The notes below the pieces were generated by a model. That model was not told the DNA's origin. It saw only the letters and a program-made list of their open reading frames with translations, and searched no databases. Shown one piece after another: positions 25,948 through 34,658 of a DNA stretch of 56,758 nucleotides; positions within the stretch are counted from its first letter, which is position 1; each line of letters opens with the position of its first letter. Origin of the DNA: Paenibacillus mesophilus (GTDB lineage Bacteria > Bacillota > Bacilli > Paenibacillales > NBRC-103111); the NCBI RefSeq assembly GCF_005938385.1, contig NZ_VCRA01000041.1:1-56758 (forward strand), given 5' to 3'. Position numbers and translations under genes: made by a program.

Positions 25948-27694
25948 GTGGAAGAACGAGCTCCGATGGTATTGGCAGTCCGTTTCTCCCTATAAAAGAA
26001 ATTACGGAGTCATGCTGCTGCTTATGCTTGCCCAATGCCTCGTCACTCTCGGAGTAACCGGAATTCAGAAATTTTTTGTCGACGACGTCATCATGACCGG
26101 CGCCTATGAACGATTGCCCGCGCTGATCGCCGTTTTCGTCGTCCTGATGGTCCTGTTCATGCTTCTTTATATCCGGGTAGCCCATTATGTGTTTCTCAAC
26201 CGAATGGACAGCAAACATCTGATTACGCGCGGACTGATGGATGCCATTTTGCGGCTGCCGCAGACGGTGTTTCAGAAGGAACGGACATCGGCCTATGTGC
26301 ACCACATGACCTATGATGCGGATTCGATCGCCCAGGTTTTGTCGAACCGGATCCCGAGGGGACTGCAGCATCTTTTCTATGTCCTCTCGATTTTTATCAT
26401 CTTAAGCCAAATGGGTCCTGCCATCGTTCTGGTGACCGGTTGCCTCATCGTCTTCTATGTGTTGGTCGGAAAATATTCGGGACCGATGATCAAACGGATC
26501 AGCCGGGAGGTCAACGACGAACGGATCCAGCTGGGCATCGTCATAGAGGAAGGAATCTCTTCGACTCGGGAGGTCCTCTCCTATCATCGACAAAGCTGGG
26601 AGATGGACCGGTACAATACCCGGTTCGGCCGCTATTTCGGCAAAGTAATGGAAGAGGGAAGGAAGAGTAACCTGCAGCTGTTTATGACAGAGCCGGCCAA
26701 ATGGGGCATCCACGTCGCCGTCCTCGGCTTCGGGGGGTATGCGGTGATCTATGGGCATCTGAGCATTGGCATGTTTCTGATTTGTTATCAATACATCGCT
26801 CAACTGGTCAACTCTTTCCAAAACCTGTTTCATTTCAGTATGGATCTGGCACGCGGCGCCGCCTCTGCGGAACGGCTGAAGGACATTATGCGGCAAGCCG
26901 AGTCTCATGCCGGCACGCTTCGATTGGAGGAGCCCGTCAAGCGGATCTGCTTCCGGAACGTCCACTTTGCATACCCGTCTCAATCTGCCCCCGTCTTCAA
27001 GGGACTATCGATGGATCTTCCGGCTGGCTGCAAAATCGCGCTGGCAGGCGTAAGCGGGGGCGGGAAATCGACCCTGTTGCAGATGCTGCTGAGGACATTC
27101 CCGCCAGACCAGGGCCATATTCTCGTGAATGAACAGCCGCTGGAACGGATTGCCGCGGACGATTGGAACCGGAGACTGGCGATCGTGCTGCAGGAGCCGT
27201 ACTTTTTTCCGGATACGGTAAGGAAAAACGTAACATTCGGGATGGAGGTATCGGAGGAAGAGATGATTGCCGCTTGCCGGAAGGCCCATATTCATGAAAC
27301 GATCGTCCGCATGACAGACGGATACGACAGCATGCTGGGAGAACGGGGAATCACGCTTTCCGGAGGACAGCGGCAGCGGCTCGCTCTCGCTCGTGCGATG
27401 CTGCGCAATCCGGAAATCCTCGTACTGGACGAAGCGACGTCCGCCCTCGATCTGGAGACGGAGCGCCGGGTGATGCAGTCGCTTGACCTCGATCGCCAAG
27501 GGAGAACGACGATCATCATCGCCCACCGCCTTTCGACCATCAAAAATGCCGATATCATTTATTTTCTGGCGAAGGGCCGGATGGAGTACAGCGGCTCCTA
27601 TGATGAGCTGTATAGCCGTTCGCCCGAGTTTCGGCACTTGGCTCAGTTGGACGAAGAGAAGCTGGGAGCCGAGGGTGAACTGATCGGAGGTTAG
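25934..27694 (+). CDS. ABC transporter, fused permease/ATPase half B
   Basis: A 586-residue partner of the gene at 24178 with the same layout. Walker A GVSGGGKST begins near residue 372, LSGGQ near 475, then ILVLDEATSALD and IAHRLS. The start at 25934 has AAAGGGAG upstream; the frame is open from 25859 but that part lies inside the preceding gene. Many heterodimeric exporters have one degenerate ATP site; here Walker B glutamates and signature motifs look canonical in both halves, so both sites may hydrolyse ATP. It is GC-richer than the flanking APH and VOC genes. Confidence 0.93.
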   Translation: MKPAKWKNELRWYWQSVSPYKRNYGVMLLLMLAQCLVTLGVTGIQKFFVDDVIMTGAYERLPALIAVFVVLMVLFMLLYIRVAHYVFLNRMDSKHLITRGLMDAILRLPQTVFQKERTSAYVHHMTYDADSIAQVLSNRIPRGLQHLFYVLSIFIILSQMGPAIVLVTGCLIVFYVLVGKYSGPMIKRISREVNDERIQLGIVIEEGISSTREVLSYHRQSWEMDRYNTRFGRYFGKVMEEGRKSNLQLFMTEPAKWGIHVAVLGFGGYAVIYGHLSIGMFLICYQYIAQLVNSFQNLFHFSMDLARGAASAERLKDIMRQAESHAGTLRLEEPVKRICFRNVHFAYPSQSAPVFKGLSMDLPAGCKIALAGVSGGGKSTLLQMLLRTFPPDQGHILVNEQPLERIAADDWNRRLAIVLQEPYFFPDTVRKNVTFGMEVSEEEMIAACRKAHIHETIVRMTDGYDSMLGERGITLSGGQRQRLALARAMLRNPEILVLDEATSALDLETERRVMQSLDLDRQGRTTIIIAHRLSTIKNADIIYFLAKGRMEYSGSYDELYSRSPEFRHLAQLDEEKLGAEGELIGG

Positions 27695-27718
27695 CCTTAA
27701 TCAAAGAGGAGGTAGAAT

Positions 27719-28189
27719 ATGTTGAACAAAAAGACGAATGGTGCAGATGTGATCGGTTACTGCTGCATGAGATTTCCAGTCACAAATTTGAAAAAATCGG
27801 TGGATTTTTATTGCGATGTGTTGGGCTATGAATTGATTTCAGCAGATTATTCGTTTGGAGAGGCACATGTTGCATTGAAAAATGGAAACGGTCCGGGTAT
27901 TTTTTTGATGGAAACCAAACCGGAGAATGTCACACAATTGAAGTTTGTATTTCCTCGTTCATTCTTTATCACAAGCAGTACGGGGCACGTAACGATGGTT
28001 GAGATGTTAACGTATGATTTGCTTGCTTTGCATGAACGGATTAAACAAGCTGGAGCTCATATCGATAAAGAACCTGTATTTACTAATGATTTCGGTTATT
28101 TCACCTTTTATGATCCGGACGGGCACTATATTCGGGTAGTCGAAGAAAAACAATCAAGCATACAGGAATCTGGCAGCAAAAAGGATTGA
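27719..28189 (+). CDS. VOC-family (glyoxalase-like) protein
   Basis: A 156-residue vicinal-oxygen-chelate protein. It opens with the first VOC module (RFPVTNLKKSVDFYCDVLGY) and ends with the typical GYFTFYDPDGHYIRVVE. Members include glyoxalases, dioxygenases and antibiotic-binding resistance proteins such as those for bleomycin or fosfomycin; the role here is unassigned. AGAGGAGG precedes the ATG 24 bp after the ABC operon, but its AT-rich composition differs from those genes. Two copies of the hairpin repeat follow its stop codon. Confidence 0.85.
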   Translation: MLNKKTNGADVIGYCCMRFPVTNLKKSVDFYCDVLGYELISADYSFGEAHVALKNGNGPGIFLMETKPENVTQLKFVFPRSFFITSSTGHVTMVEMLTYDLLALHERIKQAGAHIDKEPVFTNDFGYFTFYDPDGHYIRVVEEKQSSIQESGSKKD

Positions 28190-28197
28190 GTGATACG

Positions 28198-28262
28198 GAG
28201 TACGATAGCTCAAGAAGATACATATAGGTAGCCGGCTTTTTACGATACGATCGGCTATCACG
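28198..28262 (+). repeat. Dispersed hairpin repeat, copy C
   Basis: The 5' box GTACGATAGCTCAAG (28198-28212) is followed by TAGCCG (28229-28234) pairing with CGGCTA (28252-28257). It sits just after the VOC gene. Confidence 0.65.
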
Positions 28263-28302
28263 AAAACCTTAAATTTCTTGTTTTATACGTTTTTAAACTC
28301 CC

Positions 28303-28385
28303 GGGCACGATAGTTCAATAGAAAACACAGAAGCAGCCGATCTTTTTGGTCGGCTGCTTCATTACGTTAACGGGCAGCATAATCC
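28303..28385 (+). repeat. Dispersed hairpin repeat, copy D (best-preserved)
   Basis: 5' box GGGCACGATAGTTCAATA (28303-28320), perfect 11-bp stem GAAGCAGCCGA / TCGGCTGCTTC (28330-28340 and 28350-28360), then the 3' box GTTAACGGGCAGC (28366-28378). All three parts of the element are present. It lies in the convergent gap between the VOC and DinB genes. Confidence 0.75.
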
Positions 28386-28463
28386 CATTTATCACCGCCA
28401 GCTGCTTTGCGGGACTACACAAATATTCGACTGTTTGGCGCGTATCGGATCGAGAAACTTAGT

Positions 28464-28961
28464 TCATCGGGCTTCCTCGTCGGCCGAGGGACCGTATGTG
28501 CCCGGCACCGGGATATCGAGAAGCCGCAAGTACACTCCGAGCTGCGCCCGGTGGTGAACCATGTGGCTTAATCCGAAGGTGCGGAGCGCGGTCGCCCGCG
28601 GCTCGCGTAGGATGATATGATCGCCGTGGCGCAGCGTCCATTCCTCGCCGAGCGTTTTCTCGTCGCATTCGGCGAGCAGCTTTTCAAACTTGCCGACGTT
28701 CGCGTCGAACTCCTCCAGAACGTCAGCGCTTTTTTTCAAAGGCTCCCGCCGCAGCGGCACGGTCGAAAGATCGAACTCCGGGTACTGAAAAATCGCGATT
28801 TGCCAGTTCAGCAGGTTGATCAGATGCGTGGCCAGCCCGCCAAGCGTCATCGATTTCTCGTGCGGCTTCCACGACATATGCTCCTCGGGCAAGCGTTCCA
28901 GAATGCGGCGCGTAGTAGCCAGTTCTTGCGTTGCATCGCCGACGATCAGTTGTTTGACCAT
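28464..28961 (-). CDS. DinB-family protein
   Basis: A 165-residue four-helix-bundle protein of the DinB/YfiT-like superfamily. The likely metal-binding histidines are in LATHLINLLNWQI and SHMVHHRAQLGVYLRL. Family members are metal-dependent, often thiol-S-transferases, but most have no known function. The start at 28961 is set by GGGAGGAG; the frame runs open to 29036 without a site. It is the only minus-strand gene in this accessory cluster and has hairpin repeats on both sides (28303 and 29215). Confidence 0.88.
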   Translation of the reverse strand: MVKQLIVGDATQELATTRRILERLPEEHMSWKPHEKSMTLGGLATHLINLLNWQIAIFQYPEFDLSTVPLRREPLKKSADVLEEFDANVGKFEKLLAECDEKTLGEEWTLRHGDHIILREPRATALRTFGLSHMVHHRAQLGVYLRLLDIPVPGTYGPSADEEAR

Positions 28962-29214
28962 AAATTCCACTCCTCCCATATGATTTAGCATACTATAAAT
29001 TCCAGTCGAGTGGAAAGCTCTCTGGTAATCTGACATGCCCTCTCACTCCAGCATAAATCCATTTTTCCTTCTATACTATTCGGCCGGAAATTTATGTTAA
29101 TATGTGGTTGGATCATCTTTTAATGGTAAAGGGGATTACTAGATAAAAGATCCAGGGATAACGATTAGGTATTTCTATAAATGCACCCGACGGGTAAGAC
29201 CGCTGAATAAAGAT

Positions 29215-29270
29215 AACACGGCGGCAGTCGACCAGATGATCGGCTGCTTTTATGCTCAACTATGAGGAAT
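29215..29270 (+). repeat. Dispersed hairpin repeat, copy E
   Basis: GCAGTCG (29224-29230) pairs with CGGCTGC (29241-29247, one G-U), then TATGCTCAACTATGAGG corresponds to the 3' box. It lies between the DinB and serine hydrolase genes. Confidence 0.55.
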
Positions 29271-29315
29271 CAACATGTCCCATTCGGAATTCGTAAAGTA
29301 TAGGAGTGATACCCG

Positions 29316-30371
29316 ATGCACCGAATCAAAGAAGCCGTCCCGTTCACATTGATGGAACCCAAGGCTACCCAACTAGACGCACTACGACTGAACCAAGCCT
29401 ATGAAACGCTGCTCCAGACGTTTCCCGGCCTCTACAGCCTCCTGATCGTTAAGGATGCGCAGCTCGTCTTCGAACGATACGAGCCGCCGGCCGAGCCGAC
29501 CGCTGCCTGCAGCATTAAATCCATCACGAAGAGCGTCATGAATGCGCTCGTTGGTATCGCCATTCGGGACGGTCTGATCGCTTCCGTCGATCAGTTTATC
29601 TCCGACCTGGCTCCGAAGATGCCGGAGAAATGGCTTGCGAACATCGACGGAGTTACCGTTAAGCATCTGCTAACTATGACGCATGGCTTACATGTCGAGG
29701 AGAACAGCCCGGAGATGCTAGAGGTCTGGAAAAGCAGCAATTGGATTGGCGCGATACTTGACAAGCCGCTCGTCCACTCGCCGGGCGAACGTTTCCTTTA
29801 CTGCACTTGTTCCACGCATCTGCTTTCTGCAATTCTGACACAAGCAGCGAAGGTTCCTCTTGCCTATTACGCAAGCCGGAAGTTATTCTGGCCGCTCGGC
29901 ATCCGGTTCCGCCGGAAGTTATTCGGGTCGCTCGGCATCCAATTCCCGGTCCGATGGGAACAGTCTCCTGAAGGGTTAAACTGGGGCGGCAATAATATGT
30001 TCCTTACACCCCGCATCCTTGCGCGCTTCGGCCAGTTGTATTTGGCGGACGGCATCTGGAACGGCCAGCGACTCTTCCCTGCCGGATGGGTCGACGAATC
30101 CTTTCAAAAGCACTCCACCGGCTGGGCCGATTACGCCGCCTACGGCTACCTGTGGTGGGTTGGCTGCGCTGATGGATTGAATTATGCTTTCGCCTCCGGC
30201 TACGGCGGGCAGTACGTCTATGTCATCCCCGAGCTGAAGAGCGTTATCGTCCTGACGGCCAACTCCGACGCCAGCATCGCCGATATGCAGGCGACGACGA
30301 ATCCTGCCATTAAGGACCCGACTTGGATTTTGAGGCGGTTTCTGATTGAGAGTAGGCTCCAGGAATTTTGA
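29316..30371 (+). CDS. Serine hydrolase, beta-lactamase (class C) fold, with internal duplication
   Basis: A 351-residue protein of the beta-lactamase / esterase family, without a signal peptide. The catalytic SxxK is SITK (Ser69, Lys72). The second motif, normally YxN or YNS, reads YCT in RFLYCTCSTHLLS, so the match is weak. A GYGGQ near residue 305 supplies the last active-site element. An unusual feature is a 36-bp imperfect tandem duplication at 29877-29948, giving RKLFWPLGIRF then RKLFGSLGIQF. It adds 12 residues to the loop that normally contains a single such motif. The gene is flanked upstream by a hairpin repeat. A cytoplasmic esterase or amidase is likely; activity after the duplication is uncertain. 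Confidence 0.82.
   Translation: MHRIKEAVPFTLMEPKATQLDALRLNQAYETLLQTFPGLYSLLIVKDAQLVFERYEPPAEPTAACSIKSITKSVMNALVGIAIRDGLIASVDQFISDLAPKMPEKWLANIDGVTVKHLLTMTHGLHVEENSPEMLEVWKSSNWIGAILDKPLVHSPGERFLYCTCSTHLLSAILTQAAKVPLAYYASRKLFWPLGIRFRRKLFGSLGIQFPVRWEQSPEGLNWGGNNMFLTPRILARFGQLYLADGIWNGQRLFPAGWVDESFQKHSTGWADYAAYGYLWWVGCADGLNYAFASGYGGQYVYVIPELKSVIVLTANSDASIADMQATTNPAIKDPTWILRRFLIESRLQEF
29877..29948 (+). repeat. 36-bp tandem duplication inside serine hydrolase
   Basis: Two adjacent 36-bp units (29877-29912 and 29913-29948) begin CGGAAGTTATTC and share the CGCTCGGCATCC core. Being a multiple of three, the duplication keeps the reading frame. Confidence 0.85.
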
Positions 30372-30620
30372 GGGACGGAGAACGAGAGCTGAGCGGATCC
30401 CGTGAAGAAAATTTGGGTTATTTCAGTAAGCGAAGAAAAGGACGGGCAAATGAAAGTGACGAAGCAGTATGAAGAACCGTTAATGAAATGAATAAATGTA
30501 GGCTACAACGATTTTAGAACAAGGCTGTTTATATGGTAACCGAACCTTATTGAGAACTTCGACAGTCAAAAATAACGATAAGATAAATCGAGTCTACGTG
30601 GATAAGGAGTGGAACTATCT

Positions 30621-32120
30621 ATGATGATACACAAATCATTACTGCTTGCCGCCATATTGGCCTTCGGCCTAACATTCACCATTGCGGGGGAAACCGCACA
30701 TGCAGCATCACGCAATGTGACTGTAACGTTACCGGCGTTTCCGGTGGTGCTGGACGGCATTCAACTCGACAATGCGCATCTGAAATATCCGTTGCTGACG
30801 TATAAAGATATTACTTACATACCGATGACCTGGTCGATCAGTCAGGCGACGGCGCTGCAATTGAACTGGAGTAAGGAGAACGGTCTATCCGTCAATCTGG
30901 GAACACCGATGAGCGTAAAACCGGAGCTCGAAAAAGGTGGTTCATTTCGCTACGATCGTTATACCGCCCATGTGGCGGAGTTCCCCGTCAGTGTCAATCA
31001 GGAAGCAGTTAACAACTTAGAGCAAACATACCCACTCCTTGAGTTTCAGGATATTACCTATTTCCCGCTGACCTGGGATTATGCAGTTGATAAATTCAGA
31101 TGGAAGTTGACCTGGAATGATGTAGACGGATTGAGCATCCAGACAAACCAACGACGATACATGTCTGGAATCATCTATGATGATGAGAATTATCTATATA
31201 CCTATGTTCACAACGTCAGGGGTCGAATATTCCGCATACAGAAGAGTCTTGAGGGTTCCCCGGAATTGCTGACGGTTGAACAGAGCAAGCAAATTATGGC
31301 TTCCCGCCAGGCCTTGCCGGAGGATGTGCCGGGCAAAGTGGAATCTAAACCGAAGCTGACGGTTTATAAGGATCATCAGCTCTGGTACGACGATACACCG
31401 CTAATTTCGGTTGAGAAGGAAGAAGAAAGCAGACGGCTTGCCTGGCAAAGCGAGGAAACTAAAAATGTTCAGTTTGTGTATGAGGAAAGTGTGATTGAGC
31501 TAGAAGCGGATACGAAGGTGTTCACCTTCCAAATTCCGACCGGGCGGAGTAATCCTGCAGGAACGCCATCCTCCAAGCGCCTTGTTATCGTACATCAAGG
31601 AAATGTTCAAGAGCTGACCGATTTCACCAGAAGCGTATCCGGGATAAGGAAGTCGAAGGATGGGGTCTGGCTATGGACGAATTCGCCTACCCGGTTGTCC
31701 GCACGCACGGGCTCGGACCGTGGAGAGGTGTTGTGGGTAGGTGCAGACGGAACGCATCGCAGCTGGAATCAGATTCTGGATGCCCAATACGTTCGGGTCC
31801 TCCATCACGAGGACGATAAGCTGCTTGTTCAGGCTTACGAGCTTTTCCGGCTAAAGGACACCGCCCCCAAAAATACCGGATATTTCTGGCTGCACGGTGA
31901 TGGAACGTATGAAAAAATCGGTAATTTGACCGAAGAAACGACCATTAAAGAAGCGTCGTTATTTATGGCCGATAACCTCGACGCTTATGTGGATCGGGAT
32001 TTGAACATTTACGTTGTGAGGAACAATACGATCAGCAACGTGAATAACGGAATCAACCGAATCTGGTGGGATTACGAGTTGGAAGAGCTCACCAAAGATT
32101 ATCCGGGTGCGGGCTATTGA
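30621..32120 (+). CDS. Exported protein with two copper-amine-oxidase-N-like (stalk) domains
   Basis: A 499-residue secreted protein. The signal peptide ends with AHAAS near residue 29. Two copies of the copper amine oxidase N-terminal-like (stalk) domain follow, at about residues 35-90 (KYPLLTYKDITYIPMTW) and 115-175 (TYPLLEFQDITYFPLTWDY). The last 300 residues are of no family I can name; they are rich in beta strands and contain W- and D-rich stretches suggestive of a degenerate propeller. No copper oxidase domain is present, so despite the family name no oxidase activity is implied. The start at 30621 has AAGGAG 11 bases upstream. Such proteins are usually cell-wall-associated in Paenibacillaceae. 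Confidence 0.75.
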   Translation: MMIHKSLLLAAILAFGLTFTIAGETAHAASRNVTVTLPAFPVVLDGIQLDNAHLKYPLLTYKDITYIPMTWSISQATALQLNWSKENGLSVNLGTPMSVKPELEKGGSFRYDRYTAHVAEFPVSVNQEAVNNLEQTYPLLEFQDITYFPLTWDYAVDKFRWKLTWNDVDGLSIQTNQRRYMSGIIYDDENYLYTYVHNVRGRIFRIQKSLEGSPELLTVEQSKQIMASRQALPEDVPGKVESKPKLTVYKDHQLWYDDTPLISVEKEEESRRLAWQSEETKNVQFVYEESVIELEADTKVFTFQIPTGRSNPAGTPSSKRLVIVHQGNVQELTDFTRSVSGIRKSKDGVWLWTNSPTRLSARTGSDRGEVLWVGADGTHRSWNQILDAQYVRVLHHEDDKLLVQAYELFRLKDTAPKNTGYFWLHGDGTYEKIGNLTEETTIKEASLFMADNLDAYVDRDLNIYVVRNNTISNVNNGINRIWWDYELEELTKDYPGAGY

Positions 32121-32139
32121 GTAAATTAGTTTTGCGATT

Positions 32140-32307
32140 TTGATATACGTTCATCCTATCTTTTGGATCGGTTTCCTTGAAGATCGTATGGACGATGAAA
32201 CGGCAGCCTCGCTGGTAAGGGCAATCTGTAAATACGGCATGATATTTGGCATCGCCAAGAACCTTTTAATACCATTGGGTATTTCTAAGCCAAAGTACTT
32301 AGCGTAA
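32140..32307 (+). other. Short open frame of unknown origin
   Basis: The gap 32121-32473 contains one open stretch of 55 codons with a TTG at 32140 and no clear ribosome binding site. It encodes FWIGFLEDRMDDETAASLV and ends GISKPKYLA. It looks protein-like but matches nothing I recognise; it may be the tail of a lost gene. The rest of the gap shows no other feature. Confidence 0.25.
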
Positions 32308-32473
32308 TGTTCCTTCTGTAAAGTGTTTTACTTCTATGGATTTTATTTGGTCCTAACTCTGATATATAGCAATCGGCAAGAAATGTACCCTACAAAACAT
32401 TGCTACACTGGAACAGGATGCTGGTGAATGTACCTTCGGAATTAATTTTTTTTACAACGGGAGGATGAGCTTG

Positions 32474-33028
32474 ATGCGGAAAGTAATCGCCTCTGAAATG
32501 TTATCGATAGAAGGTTTCATGGAGGAGGAAAGGGGGCAACTGGATTGGTTCGTTCAAGATGAAGAACTGAATGACTACGCAATGAACCTGCTTGATTCGG
32601 TGGATACTATTATTTACGGCCGGATTACGTATGAAATGATGGCCGGCTTTTGGCCATATGCTCCAGGTAGTTTTGCAGCACGCACCAATGAATTGCAGAA
32701 ATATGTGGTCACCGGGACGTTGAAAGAAACGCCTTGGGGAACATGGAATAACGCCCGTCCGCTAAGTGGAACTCTGGCGGAGGAGATTGAACGGCTAAAG
32801 AAGCAACCGGGAAAAGACATGGTGATTTACGGCAGCGGCAGTATTGTCCGGGAATTGACGGAACACGGGCTTATTGATGAGTATAGACTTATCGTGAATC
32901 CGGTTTTGCTAGGGAAGGGTAAACCGCTTTTCGGGGAGTTTTCAGGCCGGATTCACTTGAAACTGAATGAGGCTAAAGTATTCCCTTCGGGCGTTATTGC
33001 ATTGGCCTACGTTGCAATCAAGATTTGA
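32474..33028 (+). CDS. DHFR-family (RibD C-terminal-like) reductase
   Basis: A 184-residue protein of the dihydrofolate-reductase-like / RibD C-terminal family, which binds NADPH. Visible are RKVIASEMLSIEGFMEE, a DTIIYGRITYEMM helix, DMVIYGSGSIVREL (nucleotide-binding glycine turn) and DEYRLIVNPVLLGKGKPLF. The start at 32474 is chosen because GGGAGGA (32459-32465) is eight bases upstream; an ATG at 32465 overlaps that site. A paralogue follows at 33151. The true substrate is unknown, since most stand-alone members are uncharacterised. Confidence 0.88.
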   Translation: MRKVIASEMLSIEGFMEEERGQLDWFVQDEELNDYAMNLLDSVDTIIYGRITYEMMAGFWPYAPGSFAARTNELQKYVVTGTLKETPWGTWNNARPLSGTLAEEIERLKKQPGKDMVIYGSGSIVRELTEHGLIDEYRLIVNPVLLGKGKPLFGEFSGRIHLKLNEAKVFPSGVIALAYVAIKI

Positions 33029-33035
33029 TCCGTTA

Positions 33036-33100
33036 CGGTGCGGCCATGGAATCGATTGGCTGCCTTGCTCAACTAACGGGCAGAGTATTTCCATTATATG
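33036..33100 (+). repeat. Dispersed hairpin repeat, copy F
   Basis: CGGCCA (33041-33046) pairs with TGGCTG (33057-33062), followed by the clear 3' box AACTAACGGGCAG (33071-33083). It lies between the two DHFR-like genes. Confidence 0.55.
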
Positions 33101-33150
33101 TTAATAATGATGGTCTCGTTGGAAACTGAAAATTGGAGGGCGTTATTGAA

Positions 33151-33714
33151 ATGGCTAAACTGATCTACGCTGCTAACGTATCTTTGGACGGGTACATGGA
33201 GGACGAGCACGGCAATATCGAGTGGACGACCTCCGATGACGAGGAGTTTGCGTTCTGGACTGACTTCCAGCGGCCGATTGGCACATACCTATACGGGCGT
33301 CGAATGTACGAATCGATGGTGTACTGGGAGACGGCGAGAGCCAAGCCAGGCGATCAACCGGAGGTAATACGGGAATTTGCGCAGATCTGGCGAGCGGCCG
33401 AGAAGATCGTGTATTCGCGGACGCTTCAGGAGGTTTCAAGCGCCAGGACTAGAATCGAGCGCGAATTCGATCCTGATGCGATCCGGAGGCTGAAGGAGTC
33501 TTTAGGAGCCGACATTACGATTGGCGGCCCCGAGCTTGCTGGGCAGGCGATGAGTGCGGGACTGATCGACGAGTGTCATCTGCTTCTTAATCCGATCGTC
33601 TTGGGTGGAGGTAAGCAAGCATTGCCGGACAACCTCCGCATGCGGCTCGAGCTGCTCGGTGAGCGCCGCTTCCGAAGCGGTGTTGTCCATCTTCACTACC
33701 GCGTGATCGTCTGA
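33151..33714 (+). CDS. DHFR-family (RibD C-terminal-like) reductase, second copy
   Basis: A 187-residue paralogue of the product of 32474, clearly divergent and GC-richer. It opens MAKLIYAANVSLDGYMED and contains GTYLYGRRMYESM, ADITIGGPELAGQAM and DECHLLLNPIVLGGGKQAL, the same order of motifs. The start at 33151 follows GGAGGG at 33135-33140; a TTG at 33133 is an unlikely alternative. A hairpin repeat separates the two paralogues, so they were probably acquired independently rather than by local duplication. Confidence 0.88.
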   Translation: MAKLIYAANVSLDGYMEDEHGNIEWTTSDDEEFAFWTDFQRPIGTYLYGRRMYESMVYWETARAKPGDQPEVIREFAQIWRAAEKIVYSRTLQEVSSARTRIEREFDPDAIRRLKESLGADITIGGPELAGQAMSAGLIDECHLLLNPIVLGGGKQALPDNLRMRLELLGERRFRSGVVHLHYRVIV

Positions 33715-34297
33715 CCGCGACGCTAGACGCCAACCAACCAAGGGGCGCTGTGAGGCAGCCACAACAAGCTATCGCGGGGCAGAAATATAGGCATGGGAAG
33801 CCCCCCCACCCGTCAAGGATATAAACGCTGCCGCCCTTGACGGGTTTACAGCAGTGCGGTCAATTTGCACATCAGATCTTGGACAGTGTGCATAGTCAGT
33901 TTTTGGACATTTTGAAGCTGTTAGTACAGGTTATACCATTCGATGTGCACAGTTGGTCAAAGACGGGAGATACGCTTTCAGGCTTACTATATCAATTGAA
34001 ATTACGGAAGCCGGAAGTTATGACCGGCTTCCATTTTTAACTTAACGGGAGACTTTTTTTAATGGATCAGTCTAAAACTTATTTTCAAAAGCTGACGATT
34101 CTTCAATTCCGGCTCAACATATTCGAATAGGCCATACCCGGCCGCGAGGCGTACCTTCCCTGGGTGATCGCGATCACTGTCTACCCGAATTTGGTGCATC
34201 AATTTTGGAGTGTCAGCGAACAGCAAACGGTGGTGACCCATGATCCACCTGGGCGCCTTGGAAGTTCGATTGATCAAAAAAACAGTAATTTGTTATA
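33715..34297. other. Gene-poor stretch with a terminator
   Basis: No gene could be supported here. A plus-strand frame around 33837-34040 and a minus-strand frame at 34059-34277 both lack ribosome binding sites and recognisable domains. The only firm element is the terminator at 34006-34038, which suggests a former gene in front of it has been lost or degraded. Confidence 0.45.
34006..34038 (+). terminator. Orphan intrinsic terminator
   Basis: A perfect 9-bp stem, GGAAGCCGG with CCGGCTTCC, has a nine-base loop and a run of five T residues. No intact gene precedes it. Confidence 0.8.
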
Positions 34298-34480
34298 ATG
34301 AAGCAGCACATGGAGCATTCCGGCGAAGATTTCCATTATATCGATCAAGAAACAAACGAGCAGTATGTGCCATACTGCATCGAGCCGTCGGTCGGCGCGG
34401 ACCGAGTAACGCTGGCGTTTTTGATTGATTGCGTAGGAGGAGCAAAAGCACAAAGGTGACGACAGTCGCACCGTGCTGCG
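34298..34480 (+). pseudogene. glyQS: Fragment of a glycyl-tRNA synthetase gene (motif 3 region)
   Basis: The frame from 34301 reads KQHMEHSGEDFHYID, YVPYCIEPSVGADRVTLAF and LID, which is the class II motif 3 region of the dimeric bacterial glycyl-tRNA synthetase (EPSxGADRxTLAFL). After the GAT codon at about 34427 an extra T and a TAG break the frame. Shifted by one base it goes on EEQKHKGDDSRTVLR, the continuation expected for the enzyme. Only about 60 of some 460 codons survive. It cannot be functional; the genome must hold an intact copy elsewhere. The fragment suggests past recombination or acquisition here. Confidence 0.72.
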
Positions 34481-34658
34481 ACCTGAGGGCGTTTATAGAA
34501 AGCAAGCTTGCATGTTAATGCAAAGATGACGGAATAAGCTTCGAGGAATTCACTTCACTTTGTGGGGTTTAAGTAGGGCCGGTCGCTTGGATGAAGTTCC
34601 GGGTCGGCTTTTCCAGATTGTTTAGCCCGCTTTATGGGAGAGGAGAGAGGGAAGAGCT

